Positions 7,968 through 18,688 of a stretch of DNA of 64,000 bases are shown in pieces. The translations under genes and the position numbers were made by a program. Where the stretch lies: NCBI GenBank assembly GCA_001664005.1, contig CP016093.1, positions 3,245,001 through 3,309,000 on the forward strand, given 5' to 3'. The stretch comes from Rhizobiales bacterium NRL2 (GTDB lineage Bacteria; Pseudomonadota; Alphaproteobacteria; Minwuiales; Minwuiaceae). Position 1 is the stretch's first letter. Each line of letters begins with the position of its first letter. The notes under the pieces were generated by a model. The model was not told the DNA's origin. It saw only the letters and a program-made list of their open reading frames with translations, and ran no database searches.

Positions 7968-9032
7968 ATGAAACGCATCATCGCAACCATCGCCGCGGCG
8001 GCGGTCATCGCCATCGGGCTGGGCGGAGCGGCGCAGGCGGAGAAGAAGGACAGCTTCCGCGTCGCCTGGTCGATCTATGTCGGCTGGATGCCGTGGGGTT
8101 ACATGGAAGACTCCGGCATCATGGACAAATGGGCCGCGAAATACAGCATCGACGTCGAGATCGTGCAGATCAACGACTACATCGAGAGCATCAACCAGTA
8201 CTCCGCCGGCGCCTTCGACGGGGTCAGCGCGACCAATATGGACACCCTGTCCATTCCCGCCGGCGGCGGCGTCGATACGACGGCGCTGATCGTGGGCGAC
8301 TTCTCCAACGGCAACGACGCCGTGCTGGTGAAGGGCGATCGCGCCTTCAAGGATCTGAAGGGCGAGCAGATCAATCTGGTGGAGCTCTCGGTCTCCCACT
8401 ACCTGCTGGCGCGCGGCCTGGAGAGCGCCGGCATGTCGGAAGCGGACATCAGCGTCGTCAACACCTCGGACGCCGACATGGTCGCGGCCTTCGCGACGCC
8501 CGGCGTCACCGCCGCGGTGACCTGGAACCCGCTGGTCTTCACCATCATGGAAATGCCGGGCGTTTCGAAAATCTACGACAGCGCGGACATCCCGGGCGAG
8601 ATCATCGACCTGATGGTCGTCAACACCGAGACGCTGGCCGACAACCCTGACTTCGGCAAGGCGCTGGCCGGGGCCTGGTACGAGACCATGAGCCTGATGG
8701 CCGCCGACACCGAGGCGGGCAAGGCCGCGCGGACCGCCATGGCCGAGGCGTCCGGCACCGACCTCGCCGGCTATGACGCCCAGCTCGCGACGACGAAGAT
8801 GTTCTATGATCCGGCGGACGCGGTCGCCTTCACCGAGGACCCGAAGCTGCTCCAGACCATGGATTTCGTGCGCAACTTCCTGTTCGACCACGGCATCCTG
8901 GGCGAGGGCGCGCGCTCGGTGGACGACATCGGCATGGCCTTTCCCGGCGGCGCCACGCTCGGCGATACCAGCAACATCAAGTTCCGCTTCGATCCCGCCT
9001 ACATGGTGATGGCCGCCGAAGGGAAGCTGTGA
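7968..9032 (+). CDS. Guanidine ABC transporter, periplasmic substrate-binding protein (NitT/TauT type)
   Basis: A 354-residue secreted protein. Residues 1-24 form a Sec signal peptide ending G-G-A-A-Q-A, followed by a NitT/TauT-like (NMT1-type) binding fold. It resembles the binding proteins first annotated as belonging to the urea-carboxylase region, which were later linked to guanidine use. The ATG is preceded by GAGGAGG. It is the first gene after the guanidine-I riboswitch and is followed by two REP-like hairpins, then the permease, ATPase and guanidine hydrolase genes. Import of guanidine is inferred from the riboswitch and GdmH; the sequence alone would allow urea, nitrate or sulfonate ligands. 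Confidence 0.8.
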   Translation: MKRIIATIAAAAVIAIGLGGAAQAEKKDSFRVAWSIYVGWMPWGYMEDSGIMDKWAAKYSIDVEIVQINDYIESINQYSAGAFDGVSATNMDTLSIPAGGGVDTTALIVGDFSNGNDAVLVKGDRAFKDLKGEQINLVELSVSHYLLARGLESAGMSEADISVVNTSDADMVAAFATPGVTAAVTWNPLVFTIMEMPGVSKIYDSADIPGEIIDLMVVNTETLADNPDFGKALAGAWYETMSLMAADTEAGKAARTAMAEASGTDLAGYDAQLATTKMFYDPADAVAFTEDPKLLQTMDFVRNFLFDHGILGEGARSVDDIGMAFPGGATLGDTSNIKFRFDPAYMVMAAEGKL

Positions 9033-9051
9033 CGGCCAAGTCGCATCCGTC

Positions 9052-9125
9052 GCTGCCCGGCTCGTCCGGGCAGCCCACGGATCCGCTGATTTCGAGACAT
9101 GGATTGCCCGGATGAACCGGGCAAT
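9052..9125. repeat. Pair of REP-like palindromes between binding-protein and permease genes
   Basis: Two strong hairpins lie in the 138-bp gap. GCTGCCCGG-CTCGT-CCGGGCAGC is at 9052-9074 and ATTGCCCGG-ATGAA-CCGGGCAAT at 9103-9125. Both share the core TGCCCGG/CCGGGCA, typical of dispersed intergenic palindromes in G+C-rich Alphaproteobacteria. In this position they may stabilise the upstream message and reduce readthrough, so the binding protein is made in excess over the membrane components. Confidence 0.65.
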
Positions 9126-9170
9126 GACGTCAGGGTTCCATTTTCCTGTCAGAGGGATTGGCCAAGCTCG

Positions 9171-9992
9171 ATGCGCTGGATGAACCGCCGTCCCGTCAGG
9201 TCGGTCGCGGTGCTGCTCGCCGCCCTGCCCTTCGTGCTCACCCTGCTTGCCTATGTGGTCGGCTCGGAGGTCCGCCGGGCGGAGAACCCGAACGACAAGC
9301 TGCTGCCGGCGCCGGCGAAGGTGATCGAACGCGCCGCCGAACTCGCCACGGAACCGGACCGGCGCAGCGGCGACGTCCTGCTCTGGCGGGACACGGCGGC
9401 CAGCCTGCAGCGCCTGGCGGTCGGCGTCGCCATAGCCGCCTCGCTCGGCCTCGGCTTCGGCCTCGCGATCGGTCTGTTCCCGGCGGGCCGCTCCACCCTG
9501 GCCTCCTATGTCGCCTTTCTTTCCCTGATACCGCCGCTGGCGCTGCTGCCGATCCTTTTCATCGTCTTCGGACTCGGCGAAGTCTCCAAGGTCGTGCTGA
9601 TCGCCGTCGGCATCACCCCCTTCATCATCCGCGACCTGAGCCAGCGGGTGCTCGAGATTCCGACGGAACAACTGGTCAAGGCGCAGACGCTGGGCGGGTC
9701 GTCATGGCAGATCCTGCTGCGCGTCGCGCTACCTCAGGTGGCGCCCCGGCTGGTGCAGGCGGTCAGGCTCTCGCTCGGTCCCGCCTGGCTGTTCCTGATC
9801 GCGGCCGAGGCGATCGCCGCACAGGACGGCCTCGGCTATCGCATCTTCCTGGTCCGCCGCTATCTGGCGATGGACGTGATCCTGCCCTATGTCTGCTGGA
9901 TCACGTTTCTCGCCTTCGCCATCGACTGGTCGTTGCGCCGGTTCTCCCGGCGCGCCTTCGGCTGGGCCCATACGGAGGGAGAGAGCCTTTGA
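9171..9992 (+). CDS. Guanidine ABC transporter, inner-membrane permease
   Basis: A 273-residue permease of the NitT/TauT (SsuC-like) family with about six predicted membrane segments. The cytoplasmic EAA loop reads E-Q-L-V-K-A-Q-T-L-G-G-S-S-W-Q-I-L-L-R-V and contacts the ATPase. The start is uncertain: ATGs at 9171 and 9180 are both possible and neither has an ideal ribosome site, so translation may depend on upstream coupling. The stop overlaps the TTG start of the ATPase gene. Guanidine as substrate is inferred from the riboswitch and from gdmH. Confidence 0.78.
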   Translation: MRWMNRRPVRSVAVLLAALPFVLTLLAYVVGSEVRRAENPNDKLLPAPAKVIERAAELATEPDRRSGDVLLWRDTAASLQRLAVGVAIAASLGLGFGLAIGLFPAGRSTLASYVAFLSLIPPLALLPILFIVFGLGEVSKVVLIAVGITPFIIRDLSQRVLEIPTEQLVKAQTLGGSSWQILLRVALPQVAPRLVQAVRLSLGPAWLFLIAAEAIAAQDGLGYRIFLVRRYLAMDVILPYVCWITFLAFAIDWSLRRFSRRAFGWAHTEGESL

Positions 9993-10774
9993 GCGCGGTC
10001 TCCGTCCGCCAGGTCTTCAAGACCTATGACCACACACCGATTCTGGAGAACGTCGACCTGGAAATCGACGAGGGGCAGTTCTGCGCCATCGTCGGCGCCT
10101 CGGGCTGCGGCAAATCCACCTTCCTGCGCATGCTGCTGGCGCAGGAGATGCCGAGCGCCGGCGAGATCCGCATCGACGGACAGCCGCCCGCGCGCGAACC
10201 CGGCCCCGACCGCGGCGTCGTCTTCCAGCGCTATTCCGTCTTCCCGCATCTGAGCGTGCGTCAGAACCTGCTGCTGCCGATGGAGTTCAGCGGGAGCCGC
10301 CTGCTCGGCCGGCTGTTCGGTCCGCGCAAGCAGGAACTGGAGCGCGAGGCCGACCGGGTGCTGGAGCGTATCGGACTGGCCCACATGGCCGACGCCTGGC
10401 CCAGCCAGCTCTCCGGCGGCATGCAGCAGCGTCTCGCCATCGCCCAGGCGCTGGCGCTGAAGCCGAAGGTGCTGCTGCTCGACGAACCCTTCGGCGCGCT
10501 GGACCCGGGCACCCGCAAGTCGATGCACGAATTCCTGCTCGACCTCTGGCGGGAAACCGGCATGACCATCTTCATGGTCAGCCATGACCTGTCCGAGGCT
10601 TTCACCCTGGCCAACAGGGTGCTGGTCTTCGACAAGCGCCGCTGGGACCCCCATGATCCGACCGCCTTCGGCGCCACCGTGACCTACGATTTCAAACTGA
10701 CCGAGAAAGACTGGGAGAAACCCGATGTTCCTGCCTTTGGACCGCCGGACGCGCCGCAACCGGCCGCCGGCTGA
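9989..10774 (+). CDS. Guanidine ABC transporter, ATP-binding protein
   Basis: A 261-residue ABC ATPase. It has a Walker A G-A-S-G-C-G-K-S-T, a signature L-S-G-G-M-Q-Q-R, a Walker B V-L-L-L-D-E-P and an H-loop S-H-D. It begins with TTG overlapping the permease stop, behind GGAGGGAG. The C-terminal 30 residues form a non-catalytic tail whose end overlaps the proposed start of gdmH by 50 bp. It energises import of the substrate captured by the protein encoded at 7968. Close relatives are the SsuB/TauB ATPases; guanidine specificity comes from context. Confidence 0.82.
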   Translation: MSAVSVRQVFKTYDHTPILENVDLEIDEGQFCAIVGASGCGKSTFLRMLLAQEMPSAGEIRIDGQPPAREPGPDRGVVFQRYSVFPHLSVRQNLLLPMEFSGSRLLGRLFGPRKQELEREADRVLERIGLAHMADAWPSQLSGGMQQRLAIAQALALKPKVLLLDEPFGALDPGTRKSMHEFLLDLWRETGMTIFMVSHDLSEAFTLANRVLVFDKRRWDPHDPTAFGATVTYDFKLTEKDWEKPDVPAFGPPDAPQPAAG

Positions 10775-11996
10775 CGCCGCAACTCAGGAAAGCCGCCGCC
10801 GCCACCACCCCGACCTCTCGAAGCTGAGGGGCTGGAAGTCCATGCAGGCCGAGGCCGGCATTCCGGGCGACGAATGGGACAAGGAACGCCGCTGGGCGCT
10901 GCGCATGGGGCTCACGGGCGCGGATTCGATCGAGGACCGCTCGATCCCGACCTTCGCCCGCGGGGAACTGCCCCACTATGCCGGCATCAACACCTTCCTG
11001 AAGGCGCCCTATACCGAGGACGTGACCGAGGTCGGGAACTACGACGCGACCGTGCTCGGCGCCCCCTTCGACGGCGGTACCACCTACCGTCCCGGCACGC
11101 GCTTCGGGCCTCAGGGCATCCGCAAGATCTCGGCGCTCTACACCCCCTACAACTACGAACTGGCCGTCGACCTGCGCGAGCAGATGAGCCTCTGCGACGC
11201 CGGCGACATCTTCACTATCCCCGGCAATATCGAGAAGACCTTCGACCAGATCAGCCGCGCCTGCGCCCATGTCTTTTCCACCGGATCGATGCCGATCATC
11301 CTGGGCGGCGACCACTCCATCGGCTTTCCCACCGTGCGCGGCATCGCCGAGTGCACGTCGAAGACCATCGGCATCGTCCACTTCGACCGCCATGCCGACA
11401 TCCAGGAAAAGGACCTGGACGAGCGCATGCACACCACGCCCTGGTTCCACGCCACGAACCTGCCCAACGTGCCGGCGAAGAACCTGGTCCAGGTCGGCAT
11501 CGGCGGCTGGCAGGTGCCGCGCGAGGCCGTGGCCGTCGCCCGCGAGCGCGAGACCAACATCATCACCATGTCCGACGTGGAGAAGATGGGCATCGACAGG
11601 ACCGCCGAGATGGCGCTGGAGATGGCCTGGGACGGCGCCGACATGGTCTACCTGTCCTTCGACATCGACTGCATCGACTGCGGTTTCGTGCCCGGCACCG
11701 GCTGGCCGGAGCCCGGCGGCTTCCTGCCGCGCGAGGCGCTGGGGCTGGTTTCCCGCATCGCGGCGGAGGGGATCTGCGGCATGGAGATCGTGGAGGTCTC
11801 GCCGCCCTACGACACCTCCGACATCACCGCGCTGATGGCGACCCGGGTGATCGTCGACGCGCTGGGCTCCATGGTCGCCGCCGGCAAGTTGGGCGCGCAC
11901 AGCGGCCTGATCGACAAGCCGGTCGAGTTCCCCAAGGGCGACTATGATGCCGCTCGCGACGGTGCGCGGTGGACGACCAGCGCGCGGAAGGGCTGA
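10725..11996 (+). CDS. gdmH: Nickel-dependent guanidine hydrolase (GdmH), arginase/agmatinase superfamily
   Basis: A ureohydrolase of up to 423 residues that would hydrolyse guanidine to urea and ammonium. The metal-ligand motifs are G-G-D-H-S (H197), F-D-R-H-A-D (D221, H223, D225) and D-I-D-C-I-D (D313, D315). GdmH-type features include the longer N-terminal region, G-T-T-Y-R-P-G-T-R-F-G-P near residue 125, L-D-E-R-M-H-T-T-P-W-F-H-A-T after the second metal motif, and P-G-T-G-W-P-E-P-G-G after the third. Ordinary agmatinases have D-A-H-x-D at the second motif; here it is D-R-H-A-D. The riboswitch and importer upstream and urease downstream support guanidine as substrate. The ATG at 10725 follows GGGAGA; an ATG at 10842 would give 384 residues and is the main alternative. 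Confidence 0.87.
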   Translation: MFLPLDRRTRRNRPPADAATQESRRRHHPDLSKLRGWKSMQAEAGIPGDEWDKERRWALRMGLTGADSIEDRSIPTFARGELPHYAGINTFLKAPYTEDVTEVGNYDATVLGAPFDGGTTYRPGTRFGPQGIRKISALYTPYNYELAVDLREQMSLCDAGDIFTIPGNIEKTFDQISRACAHVFSTGSMPIILGGDHSIGFPTVRGIAECTSKTIGIVHFDRHADIQEKDLDERMHTTPWFHATNLPNVPAKNLVQVGIGGWQVPREAVAVARERETNIITMSDVEKMGIDRTAEMALEMAWDGADMVYLSFDIDCIDCGFVPGTGWPEPGGFLPREALGLVSRIAAEGICGMEIVEVSPPYDTSDITALMATRVIVDALGSMVAAGKLGAHSGLIDKPVEFPKGDYDAARDGARWTTSARKG

Positions 11997-11999
11997 GCC

Positions 12000-12440
12000 A
12001 TGGCGCACGACCATCACGGCCACGGCCATCACGACCATCACGGTCCCGGCCACAATCACGATCACGCCGCGCCGACCCACCTGCATTCCCACATGGAGGG
12101 GGAGGACCGGGCGGAAGAGATCGCCATGCTGGCCGAACAGTTCCTCGAGGGCTTCCGCGAAGCCTCCGACAAGGCCAGCTATCTGCGCCTCGCCAGCGTG
12201 CCCCTGGAAATCGGCAGCGAGTGCGGCGGCAAACCGCTCCGGCTGGTCGACCTGACCATGGAATCGGCCTGGCAGGTCGGCGCAGCATCGCCGGGCTTCG
12301 GCGGCGGCGATCTGGTCTACATGCCCTTTCCGGGGCAGATGATCCGGGAGCGGGTCAACTGCCGCCTGACCTATGTCTCGCTGACCGAGCGCCGCGACGT
12401 CGACCTGCGCCGCTTCCTGGCGGAGAAGGTGCGAACCTAG
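12000..12440 (+). CDS. His-rich protein of unknown family, candidate nickel-handling factor for GdmH
   Basis: A 146-residue protein whose first 31 residues contain 14 histidines, mostly in H-x-H and H-H pairs. The C-terminal domain of about 110 residues is not one I recognise. It starts 3 bp after the gdmH stop, so it is almost certainly co-translated with it. Histidine-rich tails are typical of nickel storage and delivery proteins (UreE, HypB). Characterised gdmH loci encode HypA/HypB-like maturation factors (GhaA, GhaB). This protein has neither the paired CxxC zinc site of HypA nor a GTPase domain, so it is not either of them. A nickel-chaperone role is inference. Its TAG stop shares a CTAG with the convergent dehydrogenase stop. 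Confidence 0.7.
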   Translation: MAHDHHGHGHHDHHGPGHNHDHAAPTHLHSHMEGEDRAEEIAMLAEQFLEGFREASDKASYLRLASVPLEIGSECGGKPLRLVDLTMESAWQVGAASPGFGGGDLVYMPFPGQMIRERVNCRLTYVSLTERRDVDLRRFLAEKVRT

Positions 12441-13429
12441 GGGATCAGCACCGCCGCGCCGTTGAGCCGGCCCTCGCGCAGGTCATCCAGGGCGCGGTTG
12501 GCGTCCGCCAGCGGATATTCCGTGACGTGCGTCGCGATCGGCACTTCCGCCGCCAGACGCATGAACTCTTCCCCGTCGGCTCGGGTCAGGTTGGCGACCG
12601 AACGCACCACCCGCTCGCCCCAGAGTATCCCGTAGGGAAAGGCCGGGATGTCGCTCATGTGGATGCCGGCGCAGACCACCGTGCCGCCCTTGCGCACCGC
12701 CCTCAGCGCCGCCGGCACCAGAGGCCCGACGGGCGCGAAGATGATGGCGGCGTCCAGCGGCTCCGCCGGCGTCTCGTCCGACCCGCCGGCCCGGGCGCAG
12801 CCGAGGCTTCGGGCGAAATCCTGCGCGGCCGTATCGCCCTCCCGGGTGAAGGCATGGACCTCCACGCCCTTCGCGATCGCCACCTGGGCGATGATGTGGG
12901 CCGCCGCGCCGAAGCCGTACATGCCCAGCCGCTTCGCCTCGCGGACCATGGCCCAGGAGCGGTAGCCGATCAGTCCGGCGCAGAGCAGCGGCGCGGCCTC
13001 GGCATCGCCGTAGCGGTCCGGCAGCGAGAAGACGTAGCGCGCATCGGCGACGCAGTACTCGGCATAGCCGCCCTGCATGGTGTAGCCGGTGAAGCCCGGC
13101 GCGTCGCAGAGGTTCTCGTGACCCTCGCCGCAGTAGAAGCAGGTCCCGCAGGTATGGCCGAGCCAGGGCACGCCGACACGCTCTTCCTCCGCCAGACCGG
13201 ATACGCCGGAGCCCAGCGCATCGACAGTCCCGACGATCTCGTGGCCGGGAATGACGCCCTGCGGCACGTCCGGCAGGTCCCCGTCGACCACGTGCAGATC
13301 CGTGCGGCAGACCCCGCAGGCGGCAATCTTCACCCGCACCTGACCCGGCCCGGGCTCGGGCAGCGGGACCCGGCTCGCCTCCAGAGCCGCGCCCGTGCGC
13401 GGCAGCGTCATCGCGTTCATTTCCGCCAT
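12437..13429 (-). CDS. Zinc-binding alcohol dehydrogenase family protein
   Basis: A 330-residue medium-chain dehydrogenase. The catalytic zinc site is visible as A-C-G-V-C-R-T-D plus G-H-E-I-V-G. The structural zinc cluster is C-G-T-C-F-Y-C-G-E-G-H-E-N-L-C. The nucleotide-binding region is G-M-Y-G-F-G-A-A-A-H. The ATG follows GGGGG at the right distance. It is wedged between the guanidine and urease operons and is transcribed toward the former. No link to nitrogen metabolism is evident. The substrate is probably a primary alcohol or aldehyde and is otherwise unknown. Confidence 0.8.
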   Translation of the reverse strand: MAEMNAMTLPRTGAALEASRVPLPEPGPGQVRVKIAACGVCRTDLHVVDGDLPDVPQGVIPGHEIVGTVDALGSGVSGLAEEERVGVPWLGHTCGTCFYCGEGHENLCDAPGFTGYTMQGGYAEYCVADARYVFSLPDRYGDAEAAPLLCAGLIGYRSWAMVREAKRLGMYGFGAAAHIIAQVAIAKGVEVHAFTREGDTAAQDFARSLGCARAGGSDETPAEPLDAAIIFAPVGPLVPAALRAVRKGGTVVCAGIHMSDIPAFPYGILWGERVVRSVANLTRADGEEFMRLAAEVPIATHVTEYPLADANRALDDLREGRLNGAAVLIP

Positions 13430-13499
13430 CGCATCCCCCGTGGCGCTTCCTGCCGGACCATCATCTGCCCCAGCGCAAGCGAATCAAGCGACGCATCGC

Positions 13500-14140
<641 letters not shown>

Positions 14141-14144
<4 letters not shown>

Positions 14145-14824
14145 GAGCGGAACAACCTCGTTCTCTGGGTTTCGTGCTGCATGGATTTCAGATCCGCGAC
14201 GAAAGCGCCGCTGGCGACGCTGGCGAGCGGCGTGGCCAGCGCGGCTCCCGCGACCTTCGGCAGAAGCGGCTCCACGGCGCGGGTCAGGTGCAGCCCGTCG
14301 GTCTGGCCGAGCGGCACCAGGCGCACCACGGCCGAGATCAGATTGCCGGCATAGGCGTGCAGATAGGCCACCGCCGCCTCGGTCAGGGGCAGTTCGTGGC
14401 CAGCCGCGGTGACGCCGACGGCCACGGGATAGGCGACGGGCCCGTCATGGACGCGCGCCAGCATTTCCAGCGCCGGCGTCGGCCAGGCCGCTTCCACCGC
14501 CTTGAGGAAGGCGCGGCCCTGGGACTCGGTCTCCAGCGCCAGTTCCGAGGTGGCCGAGAGCGCGGCGGCTGTCTCTGCCGTTTCCGCCAGCAGGGCCTCG
14601 TCGCCATTCGTCACCGCCCGCCAGGCGTGGGCCAGCAGCGTGGCATCGGTTCGTCCGGCGCCGAGCGTGACAAGGTCGACGATCCACGCCTCCGCGCTCC
14701 GGCGGTCGCGGATCAGATTGTCCTCGACGGCGGCCTCCAGCCCGTGACTGTAGGTATAGGCCCCGACGGGAAAGGCCGGGGAAAGCCAGCTCATGAGCCG
14801 AAGCAGGTTGGTATCGGACGGCAT
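14141..14824 (-). CDS. ureF: Urease accessory protein UreF
   Basis: A 227-residue all-helical UreF that joins UreD and UreG in the urease activation complex. It is recognised by [20 protein letters not shown] near the N-terminus. The start M-P-S-D-T-N follows GGAGG by 8 bases and lies one base past the ureE stop. The end overlaps ureG. The length is normal for the family. Confidence 0.93.
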
Positions 14825-14825
14825 C

Positions 14826-15317
14826 TCAATGACCTCCATGACTGGAACGCGGGGCATGGCCATGATCGTGCGCGTGGACGGGGCCGTGGCCATAGGCCCC
14901 GCCCTCGGGTTCGAACGGCGCGGTGACATGCGCCACCTCGCCGCCAAGTCCTTCTACCATCGCCTCGATGACATGATCGTGGCGGATGCGCAGCTTTTCC
15001 CCCTTCAGTTCCGTCGGCAGATGACGGTTGCCCAGATGCCAGGCGATGCGGACCAGGTGCGCCGCGTCGCGGGCCGTGATCTCCGCCAGGCGCTCCGGCG
15101 CGGCGGCGACGGCGACGATGCGACCGTCCGTGAGCCGGAGCCCGTCGCCCTCCCTTAGCGCCGGCACCTCGGCGAGATCGAGCAGGAACGCCAGTCCGCT
15201 CTCGCCCGTGATCGACAGCCGCCGGCGCCGCCGGTCCTCCAGGTCGAGGACGACGCGGTCCGCGGCAGCGGCCGGCTCGAACGTTCCGGCGGGAATGATC
15301 TCGTGGCATTTCAGCAT
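14826..15317 (-). CDS. ureE: Urease accessory nickel chaperone UreE
   Basis: A 163-residue UreE with a peptide-binding N-terminal domain, a metal-binding domain containing W-H-L-G-N-R-H-L-P, and a short His-rich C-terminal tail ([11 protein letters not shown] then S-S-H-G-G-H). It delivers nickel to the UreDFG-apourease complex. The ATG opening M-L-K-C-H-E follows GGAG by 8 bases; a longer in-frame extension upstream is rejected. A REP-like hairpin lies between it and ureC. Confidence 0.92.
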   Translation of the reverse strand: MLKCHEIIPAGTFEPAAAADRVVLDLEDRRRRRLSITGESGLAFLLDLAEVPALREGDGLRLTDGRIVAVAAAPERLAEITARDAAHLVRIAWHLGNRHLPTELKGEKLRIRHDHVIEAMVEGLGGEVAHVTAPFEPEGGAYGHGPVHAHDHGHAPRSSHGGH

Positions 15318-15410
15318 GAAGTCACTCCAGGACGGCGCCCCGGGCGAAGACGCGGGGCCATGCCTGAGAACCGCAACCATTCTCGTGCCCCCGGGAACAC
15401 TCCGGCATGG

Positions 15411-15433
15411 GTCCTCGGGTCAAGTCCGAGGAC
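15411..15433. repeat. REP-like hairpin between ureC and ureE
   Basis: GTCCTCGG-GTCAAGT-CCGAGGAC forms an 8-bp perfect stem in the 144-bp gap between ureC and ureE, inside the operon. It resembles dispersed intergenic palindromes and may attenuate readthrough into the accessory genes. Nothing else recognisable lies in this gap. Confidence 0.55.
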
Positions 15434-15461
15434 GCCTTCGTACTGTGCGCGGAATACGCCA

Positions 15462-17173
<1,712 letters not shown>

Positions 17174-17174
<1 letters not shown>

Positions 17175-17482
17175 CAGTCCAGCCCTCCCATGATCTTCTG
17201 GTTGAAGCCGTAGACGAAGCGCCTGCCGCCATAGGGCACCAGCGTCACCTCGCGGCTCTGGCCGGGCTCGAAGCGCACAGCGGAGCCCGCCGGGATGTCG
17301 AGGCGCATGCCGCGCGCCTTGTCGCGTTCGAAGTCCAGCGCCGGGTTGGTTTCGTGGAAATGATAGTGGCTGCCGACCTGGACCGGCCGGTCCCCGGTAT
17401 TGGCCACCGTGATCGTGACCGTTTCGGCGCCGGCGTTGAGTTCGATCTCGCCCGGCTTGATGAAGTATTCGCCCGGAATCAT
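17174..17482 (-). CDS. ureB: Urease subunit beta UreB
   Basis: A 102-residue structural subunit of bacterial three-subunit urease. It is recognised by M-I-P-G-E-Y at the start, [20 protein letters not shown] centrally, and G-S-A-V-R-F-E-P-G followed by V-Y-G-F-N near the end. A GGGGAG ribosome site precedes the ATG. It lies in the operon between ureA and ureC. Confidence 0.96.
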
Positions 17483-17493
17483 GCGGCTCTCCC

Positions 17494-17796
17494 CTAACGG
17501 ATCGGCTGGTGGACGGTGACCAGCTTGGTCCCGTCGGGGAAGGTCGCCTCGACCTGGACGTCGTGGATCATCTCGGCCACACCGTCCATGACCTGGTCGC
17601 GGCTGATCACCTTCGCGCCCTCGCTCATCAGATCGGCGACGGGCCGGCCGTCGCGCGCGCCCTCGACCACGAAGTCGGTGATCAGCGCGATCGCCTCCGG
17701 ATGGTTGAGCCTGACGCCGCGCTCCATCCGCCGCCTGGCGACAACCGCCGCCATGGCGACCAGCAGCTTGTCCTTCTCCCTGGGCGTGAGGTTCAT
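17494..17796 (-). CDS. ureA: Urease subunit gamma UreA
   Basis: A 100-residue urease gamma subunit. It shows [11 protein letters not shown] at the start, [14 protein letters not shown] centrally and [15 protein letters not shown] at the C-terminus. It is full length for the family and begins 19 bp after ureD. Confidence 0.96.
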   Translation of the reverse strand: MNLTPREKDKLLVAMAAVVARRRMERGVRLNHPEAIALITDFVVEGARDGRPVADLMSEGAKVISRDQVMDGVAEMIHDVQVEATFPDGTKLVTVHQPIR

Positions 17797-17815
17797 GCCA
17801 GTTCCCTCCCTCTCG

Positions 17816-18688
17816 TCATATTCCGAAAACCCGCGGCAGCCGCGCGGGCTGACCCGTGACGACGCGGCGAAGCGCCGGTATCAGCGCCGCCAACCGCAAA
17901 CGCAGCGTGTCGCCATCGGGCGCGGTCACACGGCCGACCACCAGCGGACCCCGGCGGCTCGCCCCGCCGTCGGCGCCAACCCCTTCGCGGATCGCGGCAA
18001 GCACGGCGTCCGGCTCGTCCGCCTGCGCGATCACGGTGGCATAGGCGCCTGCGCCCGCGAGCACCGCCGGACGCGCGATCTGCGCGGCCAGATCGTCCTC
18101 CAGCCGGAACGCGTCCAGCCAGACCAGCCGGCCGCCCACCCACACCGACCAGCGGTCGGCGATCATGCCGGTGCGTATGGTCTCGCCCATGGCCTTGCGG
18201 CCGAGCACGACGCTCTCGACCGCCAGGAAGCGCGACGCCGGATCCAGGTCGACCGCCGTCTCGCGGCGGAACCGGCCGGCATCGAACAGGATCGTCTCCT
18301 GCGGCAGCCACTCGGCCGAGGCCCCGGCGCCGGCGGTGAGCCTGTTGCGGATCAGCGCCGCGCCGCCGGAACTGCGGTAGATACGCTCGGCCGCCTGGGT
18401 CGAGAAGCAGGCCTGCGCCTCTGCTCCCCATTCCACCGCGGTTTCCACATCGTCGCCGCCGGTCAGGCCGCCGGCAGTGTTGATCAGAATCGCCGTGAGC
18501 GGATCGCCGTCATAGGATCGCGGCAGGCGGGCCTTCATGCAGCCCTGCTGATGGAGATCGGCCAGCGCCGTCCGCGTGCCCACCCCCAGGAAGGCGATGC
18601 GGACGGCGCCGACCGATCGCGGCGGCCCCGGACTGCCTGCCTTCGAATTCGGGACCGCCGATTCAGACCGTGAGATGGCGGCGAACAT
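17816..18688 (-). CDS. ureD: Urease accessory protein UreD
   Basis: A 290-residue UreD, the scaffold that binds apourease and, with UreF and UreG, inserts nickel. The family-typical stretch [14 protein letters not shown] is near residue 75, followed by [10 protein letters not shown]. The chosen ATG (M-F-A-A-I) follows GAGG and overlaps the urtE end by 26 bp, implying coupling of urea uptake and urease assembly. An in-frame extension into urtE is possible but unlikely. Confidence 0.92.
   Translation of the reverse strand: MFAAISRSESAVPNSKAGSPGPPRSVGAVRIAFLGVGTRTALADLHQQGCMKARLPRSYDGDPLTAILINTAGGLTGGDDVETAVEWGAEAQACFSTQAAERIYRSSGGAALIRNRLTAGAGASAEWLPQETILFDAGRFRRETAVDLDPASRFLAVESVVLGRKAMGETIRTGMIADRWSVWVGGRLVWLDAFRLEDDLAAQIARPAVLAGAGAYATVIAQADEPDAVLAAIREGVGADGGASRRGPLVVGRVTAPDGDTLRLRLAALIPALRRVVTGQPARLPRVFGI

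Noticed and set aside
12000..12440. His-rich protein as HypA, HypB or UreE
   Set aside because: It lacks the paired CxxC motifs of HypA, the GTPase motifs of HypB and the UreE fold motifs; UreE is separately present at 14826.
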